NCBI RefSeq assembly: GCF_003815875.1
Contig: NZ_CP033924.1
Location: 3,100,001-3,164,000 of the forward strand
Direction of reading: 5' to 3'
Length of the DNA: 64,000 nucleotides
Source: Chryseobacterium lactis
Lineage (GTDB): Bacteria; Bacteroidota; Bacteroidia; Flavobacteriales; Weeksellaceae
Shown piece by piece: positions 16,558 through 25,115 of the stretch (positions are counted from its first letter, which is position 1; every line of letters starts with the position of its first letter). The position numbers and the translations under genes were made by a program. Under the pieces are notes generated by a model, which did no database searches, was not told the DNA's origin, and saw only the letters and a list, made by a program, of their open reading frames with translations.

Positions 16558-17196
16558 ATGCCGGATACCATACTTTCTTCAGAATTTTCTTCTTCACCTG
16601 AGCTTGTTGAAAAGTTATATCAATATGGAATAACAAAAAACTACCAGGAAGGTGATATTATTTTAGATGAAAATGCTTCTATTCGCTCAATTCCCATTGT
16701 GATGAAAGGAATGATCAAAGTGATCAGAACAGAAGAGGATGGAAGAGAAATCCTGCTGTACTACATTAAAGCGGGAGAAAGCTGTATCATGTCTTTCCTG
16801 GGAGGAATGCACAATGAGAAAAGTATCGTAAAAGCCGAAGTAGAAGAGGATGCAGAGATACTTTTTCTTCCCGTAGATAAGGTTTCTTTATTCATCAAAG
16901 AACATCCGGAATGGCTGGATTATATTTTCAAACTTTATCATAAGCGTTTTGAAGAACTTCTGGATATGATCAATGCCATAGCTTTCAAAAAAGTAGACGA
17001 AAGACTTTTGAATCTGCTTCAGAAGAAATCCGAACTGACAGAATCAGATACCATACAGACAACTCATGAGCAGCTTGCTAACGAATTAGGAACCGCAAGA
17101 GTAGTGGTTTCCCGACTCCTTAAGCAGCTTGAAGAAGAAGGAAAACTGAAGTTGGGAAGAAATAAAATACTTCTTCTGAGAACGCTCAATTCATAA
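16558..17196 (+). CDS. Crp/Fnr family transcriptional regulator
   Basis: 212 residues. Residues ~20-130 form the cyclic-nucleotide-binding-type beta barrel (EGDIILDENASIRSIPIVMKG, REILLYYIKAGESCIMSF). A long dimer helix follows, then a winged HTH at ~155-205 (THEQLANELGTARVVVSRLLKQLEEEGKL). The recognition-helix motif TARVVVSRLL is typical of Crp-like regulators found beside MBL-rhodanese/YeeE sulfur genes in Bacteroidota. It lies 23 bp after the GH20 gene and just before two units that share an identical upstream site, making it the leading candidate to bind there. Signal molecule unknown. Confidence 0.9.
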   Translation: MPDTILSSEFSSSPELVEKLYQYGITKNYQEGDIILDENASIRSIPIVMKGMIKVIRTEEDGREILLYYIKAGESCIMSFLGGMHNEKSIVKAEVEEDAEILFLPVDKVSLFIKEHPEWLDYIFKLYHKRFEELLDMINAIAFKKVDERLLNLLQKKSELTESDTIQTTHEQLANELGTARVVVSRLLKQLEEEGKLKLGRNKILLLRTLNS

Positions 17197-17211
17197 TAAG
17201 ATCATCTGTTA

Positions 17212-17260
17212 TATAAAAAGGCTCCGGCAAATCTTCGATTTGCCGGAGCCTTTTTATATA
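17212..17260 (+). terminator. strong terminator after the Crp/Fnr gene
   Basis: Stem arms ATAAAAAGGCTCCGGCAAATC and the matching GATTTGCCGGAGCCTTTTTAT with a short TTC loop and T run. It separates the regulator gene from the TSUP unit. Confidence 0.9.
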
Positions 17261-17297
17261 ATCAGTATTTCACAAAATACTTTGTGTTAAACACATC

Positions 17298-17351
17298 CTT
17301 ATGTAACAAAAGTAGCTGTAGCCCTCCTGAAACAATCTCATTTTTGTATCA
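17298..17351 (+). promoter_or_regulatory. shared operator and promoter of the TSUP gene
   Basis: A 22-bp string at 17298-17319, containing TGTAACAAAAGTAGCT, is identical to 19281-19302. In both places TTTGTATCA begins 45 bp after the start of the string (17343 here). The -7 box would be CATTTTTG (17339-17346), which misses only the first T of TAnnTTTG. With a start near 17351 the centre of the site is about -41, where class II Crp/Fnr activators bind. The half sites TGTAAC and GTAGCT form only an imperfect palindrome. Confidence 0.65.
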
Positions 17352-17371
17352 GAAATTATTTGAGCAGTAGA

Positions 17372-18163
17372 ATGGAAATTTTAGGATATACAGCATCAGT
17401 GTTAATAGGTATTTCACTTGGTTTAATAGGTGGTGGCGGCAGTATTCTTACGGTACCGGTTCTTGTTTATCTTTTCGGGTTGGATGCTTTGCTTGCCACG
17501 GAATATTCCCTTTTTATTGTTGGGGTAAGCAGTATTGTAGGTTCTTTTTCTTATTTTAAAAAAGGATTGGTTGATTTTAAAATTGCTTTGATTTTTGGAG
17601 TTCCTTCTGTTATTTCAATTTTTCTAACAAGAATCTATCTCTTACCTTTCATACCCGATACTATCATTACCATTCATGATTTTACCATAACCAGAAGTGT
17701 GTTTTTACTTTTACTTTTTGCAGGTTTAATGATTTTGGCCTCCTATAAAATGATCAGAATTCAGGCCCCTTCAGAGGTTGAGCAGGAAGGAAATAAGACT
17801 TTATGGGCAATGGTACAAGGAGCTGTTGTTGGCATTTTAACAGGGTTAGTAGGAGCAGGAGGAGGTTTTATGATCATCCCGGCATTAGTCAATTTGTTGA
17901 AAGTTTCCATGAAAATAGCAATAGGAACTTCATTAGTGCTTATTTCTTTAAATTCTCTGATCGGATTTTTTTCATCCGTCAACGGTACAAAAATAAACTG
18001 GAATATACTGATATCCATTACGGCCATTGCCATCATAGGAATTCTGATAGGCTCTCAATTGTCAAAGAAAATTGATGGTAGAAAATTGAAGCCTGCATTT
18101 GGATGGTTTATTTTAATAATGGGAATTTATATTATTACCAAAGAAACACATTGGATATTTTAA
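17372..18163 (+). CDS. TSUP (TauE/SafE) family sulfite/organosulfur exporter
   Basis: About 263-residue inner-membrane protein with 7-8 hydrophobic helices. It has the two inverted half-repeats of the family, each beginning with a glycine-rich loop: SLGLIGGGGSILTVPVLVYLFG near the N-terminus and TGLVGAGGGFMIIPALVNLL in the middle. The frame can be opened at TTG 17360, but ATG 17372 is preferred because AGTAGA-ATG matches the sequence before the co-regulated gene at 19362. The shared upstream site with the MBL-rhodanese operon points to export of sulfite, thiosulfate or a related sulfur species. Confidence 0.85.
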   Translation: MEILGYTASVLIGISLGLIGGGGSILTVPVLVYLFGLDALLATEYSLFIVGVSSIVGSFSYFKKGLVDFKIALIFGVPSVISIFLTRIYLLPFIPDTIITIHDFTITRSVFLLLLFAGLMILASYKMIRIQAPSEVEQEGNKTLWAMVQGAVVGILTGLVGAGGGFMIIPALVNLLKVSMKIAIGTSLVLISLNSLIGFFSSVNGTKINWNILISITAIAIIGILIGSQLSKKIDGRKLKPAFGWFILIMGIYIITKETHWIF

Positions 18164-18171
18164 GAAATGAT

Positions 18172-19194
18172 TTATGGATTTCTCAGTAACGCTTTCTTTT
18201 CAGCATCCAGAAATTTATATACCGGGAAAGCGTCACCTTGGTTGGTTAATGCAATAATACAGGTATTGCTGTTTAAATTTCTCCAGAAGATGCATCTGAA
18301 ACCGTTCACGCCTCCCGTATGCATAGCGGAGTTGTCAGAAACATACCACCCAAAGGCATATTCACTGAATTTACCATTCTTTAAAACAGGCAGTTCATAT
18401 ATAAGTTTAGAATTGGTTTTGTTTAATAGCTGGTGTTTTCTTAAGGCCTGATCAAATTTATAGAGATCCCATGTTGTAGAATAGATACTGCCGTCACCGG
18501 TTGTCAGCAGGTCATAATCATCGGGTTTTTTATTTGCATCATAACCTTTAGCCCTGGAAGTCGGAGGAATTGTCTTGATATCGTACACAAATGAATGTTG
18601 CATTTTTAAAGGCGTAAATATTTTATTCTTCATAAACTCACTATACGTTTGCCCCGACAATGTTTCTATAATACGTCCCAGAATAATGTAAGCACTGTTG
18701 CTGTATTCGAACCTGCTTGCGGATGAAAACCTTAATCCGGGTTGCTTTTTTAAAAAGCTCAGGACGTCATCATTGGTTATTTTGCGATTTAAATTCAAAA
18801 TATTTTCGTAATCTGCCAAACCGGAAGTATGGGTTAGCAATTGCCTTATGGTAACATTTTGGGAATAAGCAGGAAGTTCGGGAATGTAATGGCTTGCTTT
18901 ATCATCATACGACAATAAATGCTCCTGTTGCAGCAACATAATTCCTACTGCAGTAAAAGGTTTAGTAATAGAAGCAATACAAAATGGAGTTTCTTTTGTT
19001 AAAGGAATTTTTTCTTCAAAGTTTTTAAATCCTAAAGCTGTATCACAAATTACTTTTCCTTCTTTAATAATAAGAACATTGCCGTTGAGCTTACCTTTTT
19101 TGTGAAAATCAAGCACAATATCTGTTTCAGATTTTCCTTTGCAGGAAATAAGGATTAACAGAATAGAACTGAAAATAAATAATATTTTCCTCAT
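18172..19194 (-). CDS. serine hydrolase, class C beta-lactamase/PBP-like lipoprotein
   Basis: About 340 residues. The start is ATG 19194 (MRKILFIF); the frame extends 7 codons further, which would put charged residues before the signal. The signal ends in a lipobox, LLILISC. The fold is that of beta-lactamase-related esterases/peptidases: SxxK is ASITKPF, the YxN motif is FEYSNSAY, and the third motif is HTGG instead of KTG. LLTHTSGLADYE is also typical. It lies convergent to the TSUP gene with 8 bp between stops, and splits two co-regulated sulfur units. Substrate unknown. Confidence 0.88.
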   Translation of the reverse strand: MRKILFIFSSILLILISCKGKSETDIVLDFHKKGKLNGNVLIIKEGKVICDTALGFKNFEEKIPLTKETPFCIASITKPFTAVGIMLLQQEHLLSYDDKASHYIPELPAYSQNVTIRQLLTHTSGLADYENILNLNRKITNDDVLSFLKKQPGLRFSSASRFEYSNSAYIILGRIIETLSGQTYSEFMKNKIFTPLKMQHSFVYDIKTIPPTSRAKGYDANKKPDDYDLLTTGDGSIYSTTWDLYKFDQALRKHQLLNKTNSKLIYELPVLKNGKFSEYAFGWYVSDNSAMHTGGVNGFRCIFWRNLNSNTCIIALTNQGDAFPVYKFLDAEKKALLRNP

Positions 19195-19280
19195 AGTTTC
19201 AGCTTTAATATTCAATAAGTCAGATATATAATGTGAAAAGTTACATGCTGCTCCAATATATTGATCGGATTGCTAAAATT

Positions 19281-19334
19281 CTTATGTAACAAAAGTAGCT
19301 GTGGGAAAATAGGGAAAGCAGGAAATTTGTATCA
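19281..19334 (+). promoter_or_regulatory. shared operator and promoter of the MBL-rhodanese operon
   Basis: Second copy of the 22-bp string (19281-19302), identical to 17298-17319, with TTTGTATCA again 45 bp on (19326-19334). The -7 box would be GAAATTTG (19322-19329), again missing only the first T. The sequence between the two elements is not conserved, so the string and its spacing look selected rather than simply duplicated. Confidence 0.65.
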
Positions 19335-19361
19335 AAGAACAAAATCAAAAAAATAAGTAGA

Positions 19362-20774
19362 ATGAAAATAGAACAGATTTATACGGGATGTTTGGCGCAG
19401 GGAGCATATTACATCAGTTCAGGAGGAGAGGCCGCAATTATTGATCCTTTACGGGAAACGGCTCCTTATCTCGAAAAATTGGAAAAAGACGGACTCACAT
19501 TAAAATATATCTTTGAAACCCATTTTCACGCTGATTTCGTAAGCGGACATATCGATTTAAGCAAAAAAACAGGAGCTCCGATTGTATATGGGCCAACAGC
19601 CAAAACCGAATTTGAAGCCATCGTAGCAGAAGATAATCAGATATTCAAATTAGGAAATGTTACGATAAAAGTTCTTTATACTCCCGGACATACGCTGGAA
19701 AGTTCTTCTTATCTGCTGATTGATAAGCATGGAATTGAAAGAGCTCTTTTCAGTGGAGATACTTTATTTCTTGGTGATGTAGGACGCCCGGATCTTGCCC
19801 AGGAGACAGAACGTCTGACAAAAGAAGATCTGGCAGGAATGCTTTATGACAGTTTATATGAAAAAATTCTGCCTCTACCTGATGATATTATCGTATATCC
19901 GGCTCATGGCTCAGGTTCTGCCTGTGGAAAGAATATGCAGAAGGAGACTCTTGATACCCTGGGAAATCAAAAGAAAACAAATTATGCACTCAATCAGAAA
20001 GATAAAGTAAGTTTCATAAGAGAGGTAACAGACGGACTTTTACCTCCACCTGCTTATTTCGGAATGAATGTAATGATGAATAAAAAAGGGTATCAGTGCT
20101 TCGATGAAGTATTAGCAAGAGGTTTGCAGAAGCTCAGCCCTGAACAGTTTGAAAAGGTTGCGGAAACTTCCGGAGCATTAATTCTGGATGTAAGAAACAA
20201 CAGTACCTTTGTTGAAGGTTTTATCCCACAATCTGTAAATATAGGTTTGGATGGTGATTTTGCCCCGTGGGTTGGAGCTTTAGTTAGAGATGTGAATCAA
20301 CCGATTCTTTTAGTGACCGGAAAAGGAGATGAAGAAGAGACCATGACCAGATTAAGCAGAGTAGGATTCGATCAGGTTTTAGGATTTCTGGAAGGAGGTT
20401 TTGAAGCATGGAAAGGTGCCGGAAAAGAGATTGATTCAGTGAACAGGATTTCTGCAGAAGAATTTGAAAAGGAAATAAAAGGTAGAAATATAAAAGTAAT
20501 AGACATCAGAAGAGAAAGTGAATACCATGCAGAGCATATTGAGGAAGCATTCAATAAGCCCTTAGCTTATATCAATGAATGGATGTCTCAGCTGAATCCT
20601 GATGAACATTTTTATATGCATTGTGGCAGTGGCTATAGAAGTACCATAGCCGCAAGTATCCTTCAGGCGAGAGGTTACAGGAATTTTACAGAAATTAAAG
20701 GAGGTTTTAAAGCCATTGTTTTCACAGGTATTCCCAAAAGCGATTTTGTTTGTCAAACTAAAATTTTTAAATAA
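19362..20774 (+). CDS. MBL-fold hydrolase with two rhodanese domains (persulfide dioxygenase-like)
   Basis: 470 residues. Residues ~1-245 are a metallo-beta-lactamase fold with the metal motif THFHADFVSGH (~53) and later ligands in YTPGHTLESSSYLL, FSGDTLFLGDVGRPDL and VYPAHGSGSACG. This is the layout of ETHE1/BlrH-type persulfide dioxygenases, which oxidise glutathione persulfide to sulfite. Two rhodanese domains follow. In the first (~265-355) the active-site loop is VTGKGDE and lacks cysteine; the second has the active loop MHCGSGYRST. It heads an operon with two YeeE/YedE genes 6 and 14 bp downstream. Confidence 0.9.
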   Translation: MKIEQIYTGCLAQGAYYISSGGEAAIIDPLRETAPYLEKLEKDGLTLKYIFETHFHADFVSGHIDLSKKTGAPIVYGPTAKTEFEAIVAEDNQIFKLGNVTIKVLYTPGHTLESSSYLLIDKHGIERALFSGDTLFLGDVGRPDLAQETERLTKEDLAGMLYDSLYEKILPLPDDIIVYPAHGSGSACGKNMQKETLDTLGNQKKTNYALNQKDKVSFIREVTDGLLPPPAYFGMNVMMNKKGYQCFDEVLARGLQKLSPEQFEKVAETSGALILDVRNNSTFVEGFIPQSVNIGLDGDFAPWVGALVRDVNQPILLVTGKGDEEETMTRLSRVGFDQVLGFLEGGFEAWKGAGKEIDSVNRISAEEFEKEIKGRNIKVIDIRRESEYHAEHIEEAFNKPLAYINEWMSQLNPDEHFYMHCGSGYRSTIAASILQARGYRNFTEIKGGFKAIVFTGIPKSDFVCQTKIFK

Positions 20775-20780
20775 TTAAAT

Positions 20781-21344
20781 ATGTTGGAGATAATAAAAGA
20801 ACCGTGGCCCTGGTATGTTGCAGGCCCGTTGATAGGATTGACTGTTCCCGCACTATTATTGATGGGAAATAAATCTTTTGGAATAAGTTCCTCGCTGAGG
20901 CATATATGTGCAGCTTGTGTACCAGCCAATATCAATTTTTTTAAATATGACTGGAAAAAAGAATCCTGGAATTTATTTTTTGTACTGGGAATTTTTTTCG
21001 GCGGAATGATCAGTACCCAATTTTTAACCAGTTCATCAGAAATTGCTATTAATCCTAACTTAAAAGAAGAACTGGCTTCATACGGAATTACCGATTACAG
21101 CAATCTTGTGCCGGCACAACTGATGAATTTTGAAAGTATTTTTACATTACGAGGTTTTATCATCATGGTCATCGGTGGATTTTTGGTAGGTTTTGGAACA
21201 CGTTACGCCGGTGGATGTACCAGTGGCCATGCGATCATGGGGCTTTCCAATTTGCAGTGGCCTTCTCTTGTAGCAACGATCAGCTTTATGGTCGGAGGTT
21301 TTTTGATGGCTAATCTTATCTTACCTGTTATTCTTTCTCTTTAA
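20781..21344 (+). CDS. YeeE/YedE family sulfur transporter, first half
   Basis: 187-residue inner-membrane protein. It carries the cysteine motifs of the YeeE/YedE thiosulfate transporter family: ICAACVPANINFF near residue 45 and RYAGGCTSGHAIMGLS near 150. In this lineage the two halves of YeeE are encoded separately, and this is the half with the GGCTSGH motif. Its start is 6 bp after the MBL-rhodanese stop, and the second half follows 14 bp on. Together they probably import thiosulfate or another sulfane-sulfur compound for the rhodanese/dioxygenase. Confidence 0.87.
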   Translation: MLEIIKEPWPWYVAGPLIGLTVPALLLMGNKSFGISSSLRHICAACVPANINFFKYDWKKESWNLFFVLGIFFGGMISTQFLTSSSEIAINPNLKEELASYGITDYSNLVPAQLMNFESIFTLRGFIIMVIGGFLVGFGTRYAGGCTSGHAIMGLSNLQWPSLVATISFMVGGFLMANLILPVILSL

Positions 21345-21358
21345 GTCTAATATTAAAA

Positions 21359-21853
21359 ATGAATAAATTAATGATAAAAGAACAAAATAGCCTGTATCAC
21401 GATGAGGTTATTACAACAGAAAGTATCGTGAAGGATAAGTGGTATTCTCAGTCGAAGTACCTTGCAGCCGGAATTATATTTGGAATCATTTTCGTGAAAG
21501 CAGAAGTGATCAGCTGGTTCCGGATACAGGAAATGTTCCGTTTACAATCTTTTCATATGTATGGAATCATTGGAAGTGCTGTGTTGGTGGGAATAGTTTC
21601 GGTGTGGCTGATCAAAAAGTTTAATATTAAAACAATTCATGGCGAGCCCATTAGTATTGCTCCTAAAAAGTTTAACAGAGGCCAGATTTATGGTGGGCTG
21701 ATCTTCGGTTTTGGCTGGGCCATTACCGGAGCCTGTCCCGGACCACTTTTTGCACAAATCGGAACCGGTGCGCTTGCAGTGTCCGTTACGCTGTTGAGTG
21801 CTGTCGCAGGAACGTGGGTATACGGATATTTGAGAGATAAATTACCACATTAA
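21359..21853 (+). CDS. YeeE/YedE (DUF6691-type) sulfur transporter, second half
   Basis: 164-residue inner-membrane protein with the family motif WAITGACPGPLFAQIGTG near residue 125 and three or four membrane helices. DUF6691 proteins are found next to a GGCTSGH-type YeeE half, as here, and the two are thought to build one channel. The N-terminal ~35 residues (NSLYHDEVITTESIVKDKWY) are hydrophilic and look like a cytoplasmic extension. A terminator follows at 21939. Confidence 0.87.
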   Translation: MNKLMIKEQNSLYHDEVITTESIVKDKWYSQSKYLAAGIIFGIIFVKAEVISWFRIQEMFRLQSFHMYGIIGSAVLVGIVSVWLIKKFNIKTIHGEPISIAPKKFNRGQIYGGLIFGFGWAITGACPGPLFAQIGTGALAVSVTLLSAVAGTWVYGYLRDKLPH

Positions 21854-21938
21854 GGAATATCAAAAATTCTTACAAACAACCTAATAAATGGAGAGATGTA
21901 AAAGCAATGATTGATTGTTAACGGATAAAAATTAAAAG

Positions 21939-21972
21939 AAAAAGACTGTAGAGAAATACCCTGCAGTCTTTT
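21939..21972. terminator. bidirectional terminator between the YeeE genes and tolC
   Basis: AAAAGACTGTAG / CTGCAGTCTTTT stem with one G-T pair. It lies between the convergent YeeE half and the TolC-like gene and can serve both. Confidence 0.75.
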
Positions 21973-21980
21973 GTATAAAA

Positions 21981-23381
21981 TTATGAAAAAATGAAGTTTT
22001 GTGCTCCTAAAGCCATGTAAAGATTAATGCGTTCCATTCTGTCCTGAAGTTCGAGATTGATAAGGTTCATTTCATTTTTCAGAAGATCCCTTTGCTTTCG
22101 GATCAGGACAAAACTGTTGCTTGTACCTACTTTAATTTGCTTTTGAGTAAGATTGATATTATTTTGCAGCTCATCTATAGCCTTACGGTTATAAGTAATT
22201 TGTTTCTCGATAGAATGGAGATTGGACGATGATGACTCAACTTCATTCAACGCATTCAGAACCGCCTTTGAATATTCTTCAATGACCTGTTTTTGCTGAG
22301 AATTTTTTATTTCAACATTTTTTTTCAGTTTTCCATTATTAAATAACGGAGAAACCAATCCACCACCTACTTTTAATAAAGGATTTGAAAATAGAGAATT
22401 AATAGACTCTACATTACTGCCGGCTGTTCCCAGGGAAGAACTTATATTCAATGAAGGAAGCCTAGCTGCCTTAGCCTGTTGTACTTCATAAAAAGCCTTT
22501 TCTATCTGAAAATGATACGCCTGTATGTCTGATCTGTTCTCTAACAGCGGTAAAGGAAAAGATTCAGGAATATCATTTTTTACAGGAGCGAAGAAATTCT
22601 GTGTGGCCAGTTTTCCTTCAGGGTATTTTCCTGTAAGTAGTTCCAGTGACCTTCTGGATTGGATATTTGCATTTTTTACTTTTTCCAGATATCCCTCAAG
22701 ATAAGTAATCTCCGCAGTAATATTGGATACATCTAATGCATTGGCAGTTCCTACTTTTTTCTGAATGGTATATAGTCTTTCCAGCTCTTTTGATTGCCGG
22801 ATATAACTTTCAATTTTATCTTCCTGAATATTACCTGCGATATTCAGATAATAGGCTTTAGCAATCATAGCAGCTATAGACTGATGCAGGAGGATATTTT
22901 GATATTTGGAAGAAAAATACTCACTTGTACCGGCCATCTGTGCCGATTTATTTTTACCCCATAAATCAATCTCCCAGTTGGCCTTTACGGCAAGTCTGCG
23001 GATTTGAGCGTCACTTACCAAATTATTGGAAGTATTGGCTATAGCATTGATGCTTGGATAGAGGTTGCTTCCAGCAATTTCCATGGCCAGTTCAATTTGA
23101 TTAAGTTTTTCCTTGGCAATAATAAGGTCTGCATTATACAACATTCCCTCATTAATCAATGTTTCAAGCTGGGGTGTTTTAAGATCTGAAACCCAATCAT
23201 AGGATAAAGACCTTGCATTGGCATTTCGGTCAAATATCCAGTCATCAGGAATCTCTATATGAGCTGTGATTTTACTTTTCTCTTTAAGCTGATCTGTCGT
23301 TTCTTTACTAGGCTCTTTATAGCCTATACAGGAATTTAAGCTAATGAAAAAGATTCCGGATATTATTATTTTTTTAAACAT
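21981..23381 (-). CDS. TolC-like outer-membrane efflux lipoprotein (NodT family)
   Basis: 466 residues. The signal peptide ends in the lipobox FISLNSC. Two TolC-type coiled-coil/beta-barrel repeats follow, with typical segments LETLINEGMLYNADLIIAKEKLNQIELAMEIAGSNLYPSINA and ENRSDIQAYHFQIEKAFYEVQQAKAARLPSLNIS. Such trimers form the outer-membrane duct of tripartite exporters. It is the last gene of a three-gene minus-strand operon, 1 bp after the HlyD-like gene. No RND, MFS or ABC pump gene is adjacent. Confidence 0.9.
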   Translation of the reverse strand: MFKKIIISGIFFISLNSCIGYKEPSKETTDQLKEKSKITAHIEIPDDWIFDRNANARSLSYDWVSDLKTPQLETLINEGMLYNADLIIAKEKLNQIELAMEIAGSNLYPSINAIANTSNNLVSDAQIRRLAVKANWEIDLWGKNKSAQMAGTSEYFSSKYQNILLHQSIAAMIAKAYYLNIAGNIQEDKIESYIRQSKELERLYTIQKKVGTANALDVSNITAEITYLEGYLEKVKNANIQSRRSLELLTGKYPEGKLATQNFFAPVKNDIPESFPLPLLENRSDIQAYHFQIEKAFYEVQQAKAARLPSLNISSSLGTAGSNVESINSLFSNPLLKVGGGLVSPLFNNGKLKKNVEIKNSQQKQVIEEYSKAVLNALNEVESSSSNLHSIEKQITYNRKAIDELQNNINLTQKQIKVGTSNSFVLIRKQRDLLKNEMNLINLELQDRMERINLYMALGAQNFIFS

Positions 23382-23382
23382 C

Positions 23383-24540
23383 TTAATGGAGTTTTGGGAT
23401 CAGGAAATTGATTTTACTGCTTACACGTACCATTACTTTTCGGATAAGATGAAGGGGTTTGATATAGTCAGAATAAATTACAGCAGTTCCTCTTGCTCCA
23501 ACAGTAAGCTGCTTTTGATTATCTTCCAGTATGAACTTGGCAATAAGTTTCCCATCCGTTTCCGGTAATTGTCTTGCAGTATCTGGAAGCCCGGCTACAG
23601 AACCGTTTCCTCCAAGCATTCCTCCGGCATTGTTCATAATCCCCTGACTCGTGGCATCAATAACATATTCAAGTCTGGCTTTGACCACTTTTCCGGGTTC
23701 TGTTTTAAGTGCTAATTCCACTTCGTCCCCTTTCTTTACAGTTTCCAATTCATTCTGTGCAAAAAATCCGATAACCGACTGTTGCTTTTGAATCAAAACA
23801 AAGGCAGATTTAAAAGGTGCCATAATAGCCCCTTCGTTCAACTGGACGTTAGGAATAATGCCGTCTGTAGGTGCCAGTACAACAGTTTGAGACAGGTTCC
23901 ATTTTGCCTGATCCAGCTTGGCCTGAATTTCTGAAACAGATGAGTTTTCACCTCCGTAAGATGCCGTAGATTTTGTTTCTAATGATTGTTTCTGAGATTC
24001 TGCAGCACTGATACGGGACTGCAGATCACGAACATTCGTTATGGCTTGTTCCAGGTCAAATTTATTGGCAGCTCCGGCCTCTACTAATTCCTGATATTGA
24101 GAAACTCTTTTATTGGCCAGATTTAATTGTGATTGTAAACCTGCAATATTTTTTGTGGAAGCAGAGATATCCGTGCCATAAGAGCTTACGGTAGCTTTCA
24201 TATTGCTAAGTTTGGCTTCGAGGGATTTAATTTCCTGTACATAAGGTTCCCTGTCTAATACAAATAAGGTATCCCCTTTTTTCACTTCCTGATTGGTACT
24301 GACATATACTTTTTTCACTTTCCCAAGAACCTGGGTAGTAATATCTACACTTCTGTTTCCAACTTTAACGTCGGAGGTAATAGGGCAGTAGTAATTAAGA
24401 CTTAATATTAATGCGATAGACCCAAAAATAGGAAGGGAATAAACAACTACCTGTGTTGTAAATGTCCAGGGAATCAGTTTTAATTTTTTGATAAGCAGCC
24501 AGCAAATTCCGGCATATATTGCGATGAGTAATTCCAGCAT
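23383..24540 (-). CDS. HlyD family membrane-fusion protein
   Basis: 385 residues. The first ~50 hold two hydrophobic segments (LELLIAIYAGICWLLIKKL and VVVYSLPIFGSIALILSL). Then come the periplasmic adaptor parts: lipoyl-like half VGNRSVDITTQVLGKVKKVYV, a long coiled coil (~95-190), the second lipoyl half VVLAPTDGIIPNVQLNEGAI, and a beta-barrel with KKGDEVELALKTEPG. It resembles E. coli YibH-type adaptors, which pair with a small DUF3302 protein, as here. It should bridge the inner membrane to the TolC-like duct encoded next. Confidence 0.88.
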   Translation of the reverse strand: MLELLIAIYAGICWLLIKKLKLIPWTFTTQVVVYSLPIFGSIALILSLNYYCPITSDVKVGNRSVDITTQVLGKVKKVYVSTNQEVKKGDTLFVLDREPYVQEIKSLEAKLSNMKATVSSYGTDISASTKNIAGLQSQLNLANKRVSQYQELVEAGAANKFDLEQAITNVRDLQSRISAAESQKQSLETKSTASYGGENSSVSEIQAKLDQAKWNLSQTVVLAPTDGIIPNVQLNEGAIMAPFKSAFVLIQKQQSVIGFFAQNELETVKKGDEVELALKTEPGKVVKARLEYVIDATSQGIMNNAGGMLGGNGSVAGLPDTARQLPETDGKLIAKFILEDNQKQLTVGARGTAVIYSDYIKPLHLIRKVMVRVSSKINFLIPKLH

Positions 24541-24545
24541 ATGTG

Positions 24546-24890
24546 TTAATTTTCTATTGTTTCAGGCTCTTCTTCAGTATCTGTTTCTTTTTTTTGATCT
24601 ACATAATCGTAGTTGGCCCAGATTAAAGCAACCGGCCATAGCAGACCTCCGAAAACAAGGGAAAGGAGGCACATGCTTTTTATGGCTTTTAATTGAGGAT
24701 GATTCTTTTTTTCGGCTACCTTTTCCGGATAAATATGAACTTTCCAGAAAAGATAAATTCCCGCAATGGGTAGAATAAATAAAATCAGCCATGAAGCGGC
24801 ATTCGCTATATTGTCTTCCATATTGCCTGTTGATGCCTGCACATAATTGCATGATAATAACAGGCAAAGAAGTAAGGATATTCTTTGCAT
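24546..24890 (-). CDS. DUF3302 small membrane protein (YibI-like)
   Basis: 114 residues: a signal or first helix (ISLLLCLLLSCNYVQAS), a second helix (ASWLILFILPIAGIYLFWKV), the DUF3302 signature KVHIYPEKVAEKKNHPQLKAIK, a third helix (LLSLVFGGLLWPVALIWA) and an acidic tail. DUF3302 proteins such as E. coli YibI are encoded just before an HlyD-family gene, which is the case here with a 5-bp gap. The biochemical role is not established; a part in anchoring or energising the exporter is inference. Confidence 0.85.
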   Translation of the reverse strand: MQRISLLLCLLLSCNYVQASTGNMEDNIANAASWLILFILPIAGIYLFWKVHIYPEKVAEKKNHPQLKAIKSMCLLSLVFGGLLWPVALIWANYDYVDQKKETDTEEEPETIEN

Positions 24891-24930
24891 AAATAATTGT
24901 ATAAGGTTATAATGAACTTAGGTGTAAAAC

Positions 24931-24944
24931 AAGGTTGTAACCTT
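24931..24944. promoter_or_regulatory. palindrome upstream of the efflux operon
   Basis: AAGGTTGTAACCTT: 6-bp inverted arms with a 2-bp centre, 41 bp before the start of the DUF3302 gene. A partial echo, AAGGTT, lies at 24903. It looks like the binding site of a dimeric regulator. The Crp-like gene at 25116 is the nearest candidate, but this palindrome does not resemble a classical Crp/Fnr site. Confidence 0.45.
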
Positions 24945-25115
24945 ACCATTAATGCATATCCGGCCGGTCACTTTGAATCTTGGGTAAGATTAAAGATTAT
25001 TCAATAGATACTGATTTTAGGGATAATATTTCTTTCATTTTACTTACTGATTGATGTAATTGTATTTTGAGTAAGCAAAATTAGACCGAATAAAGTGGGA
25101 AAAAGTATTCCTAAG

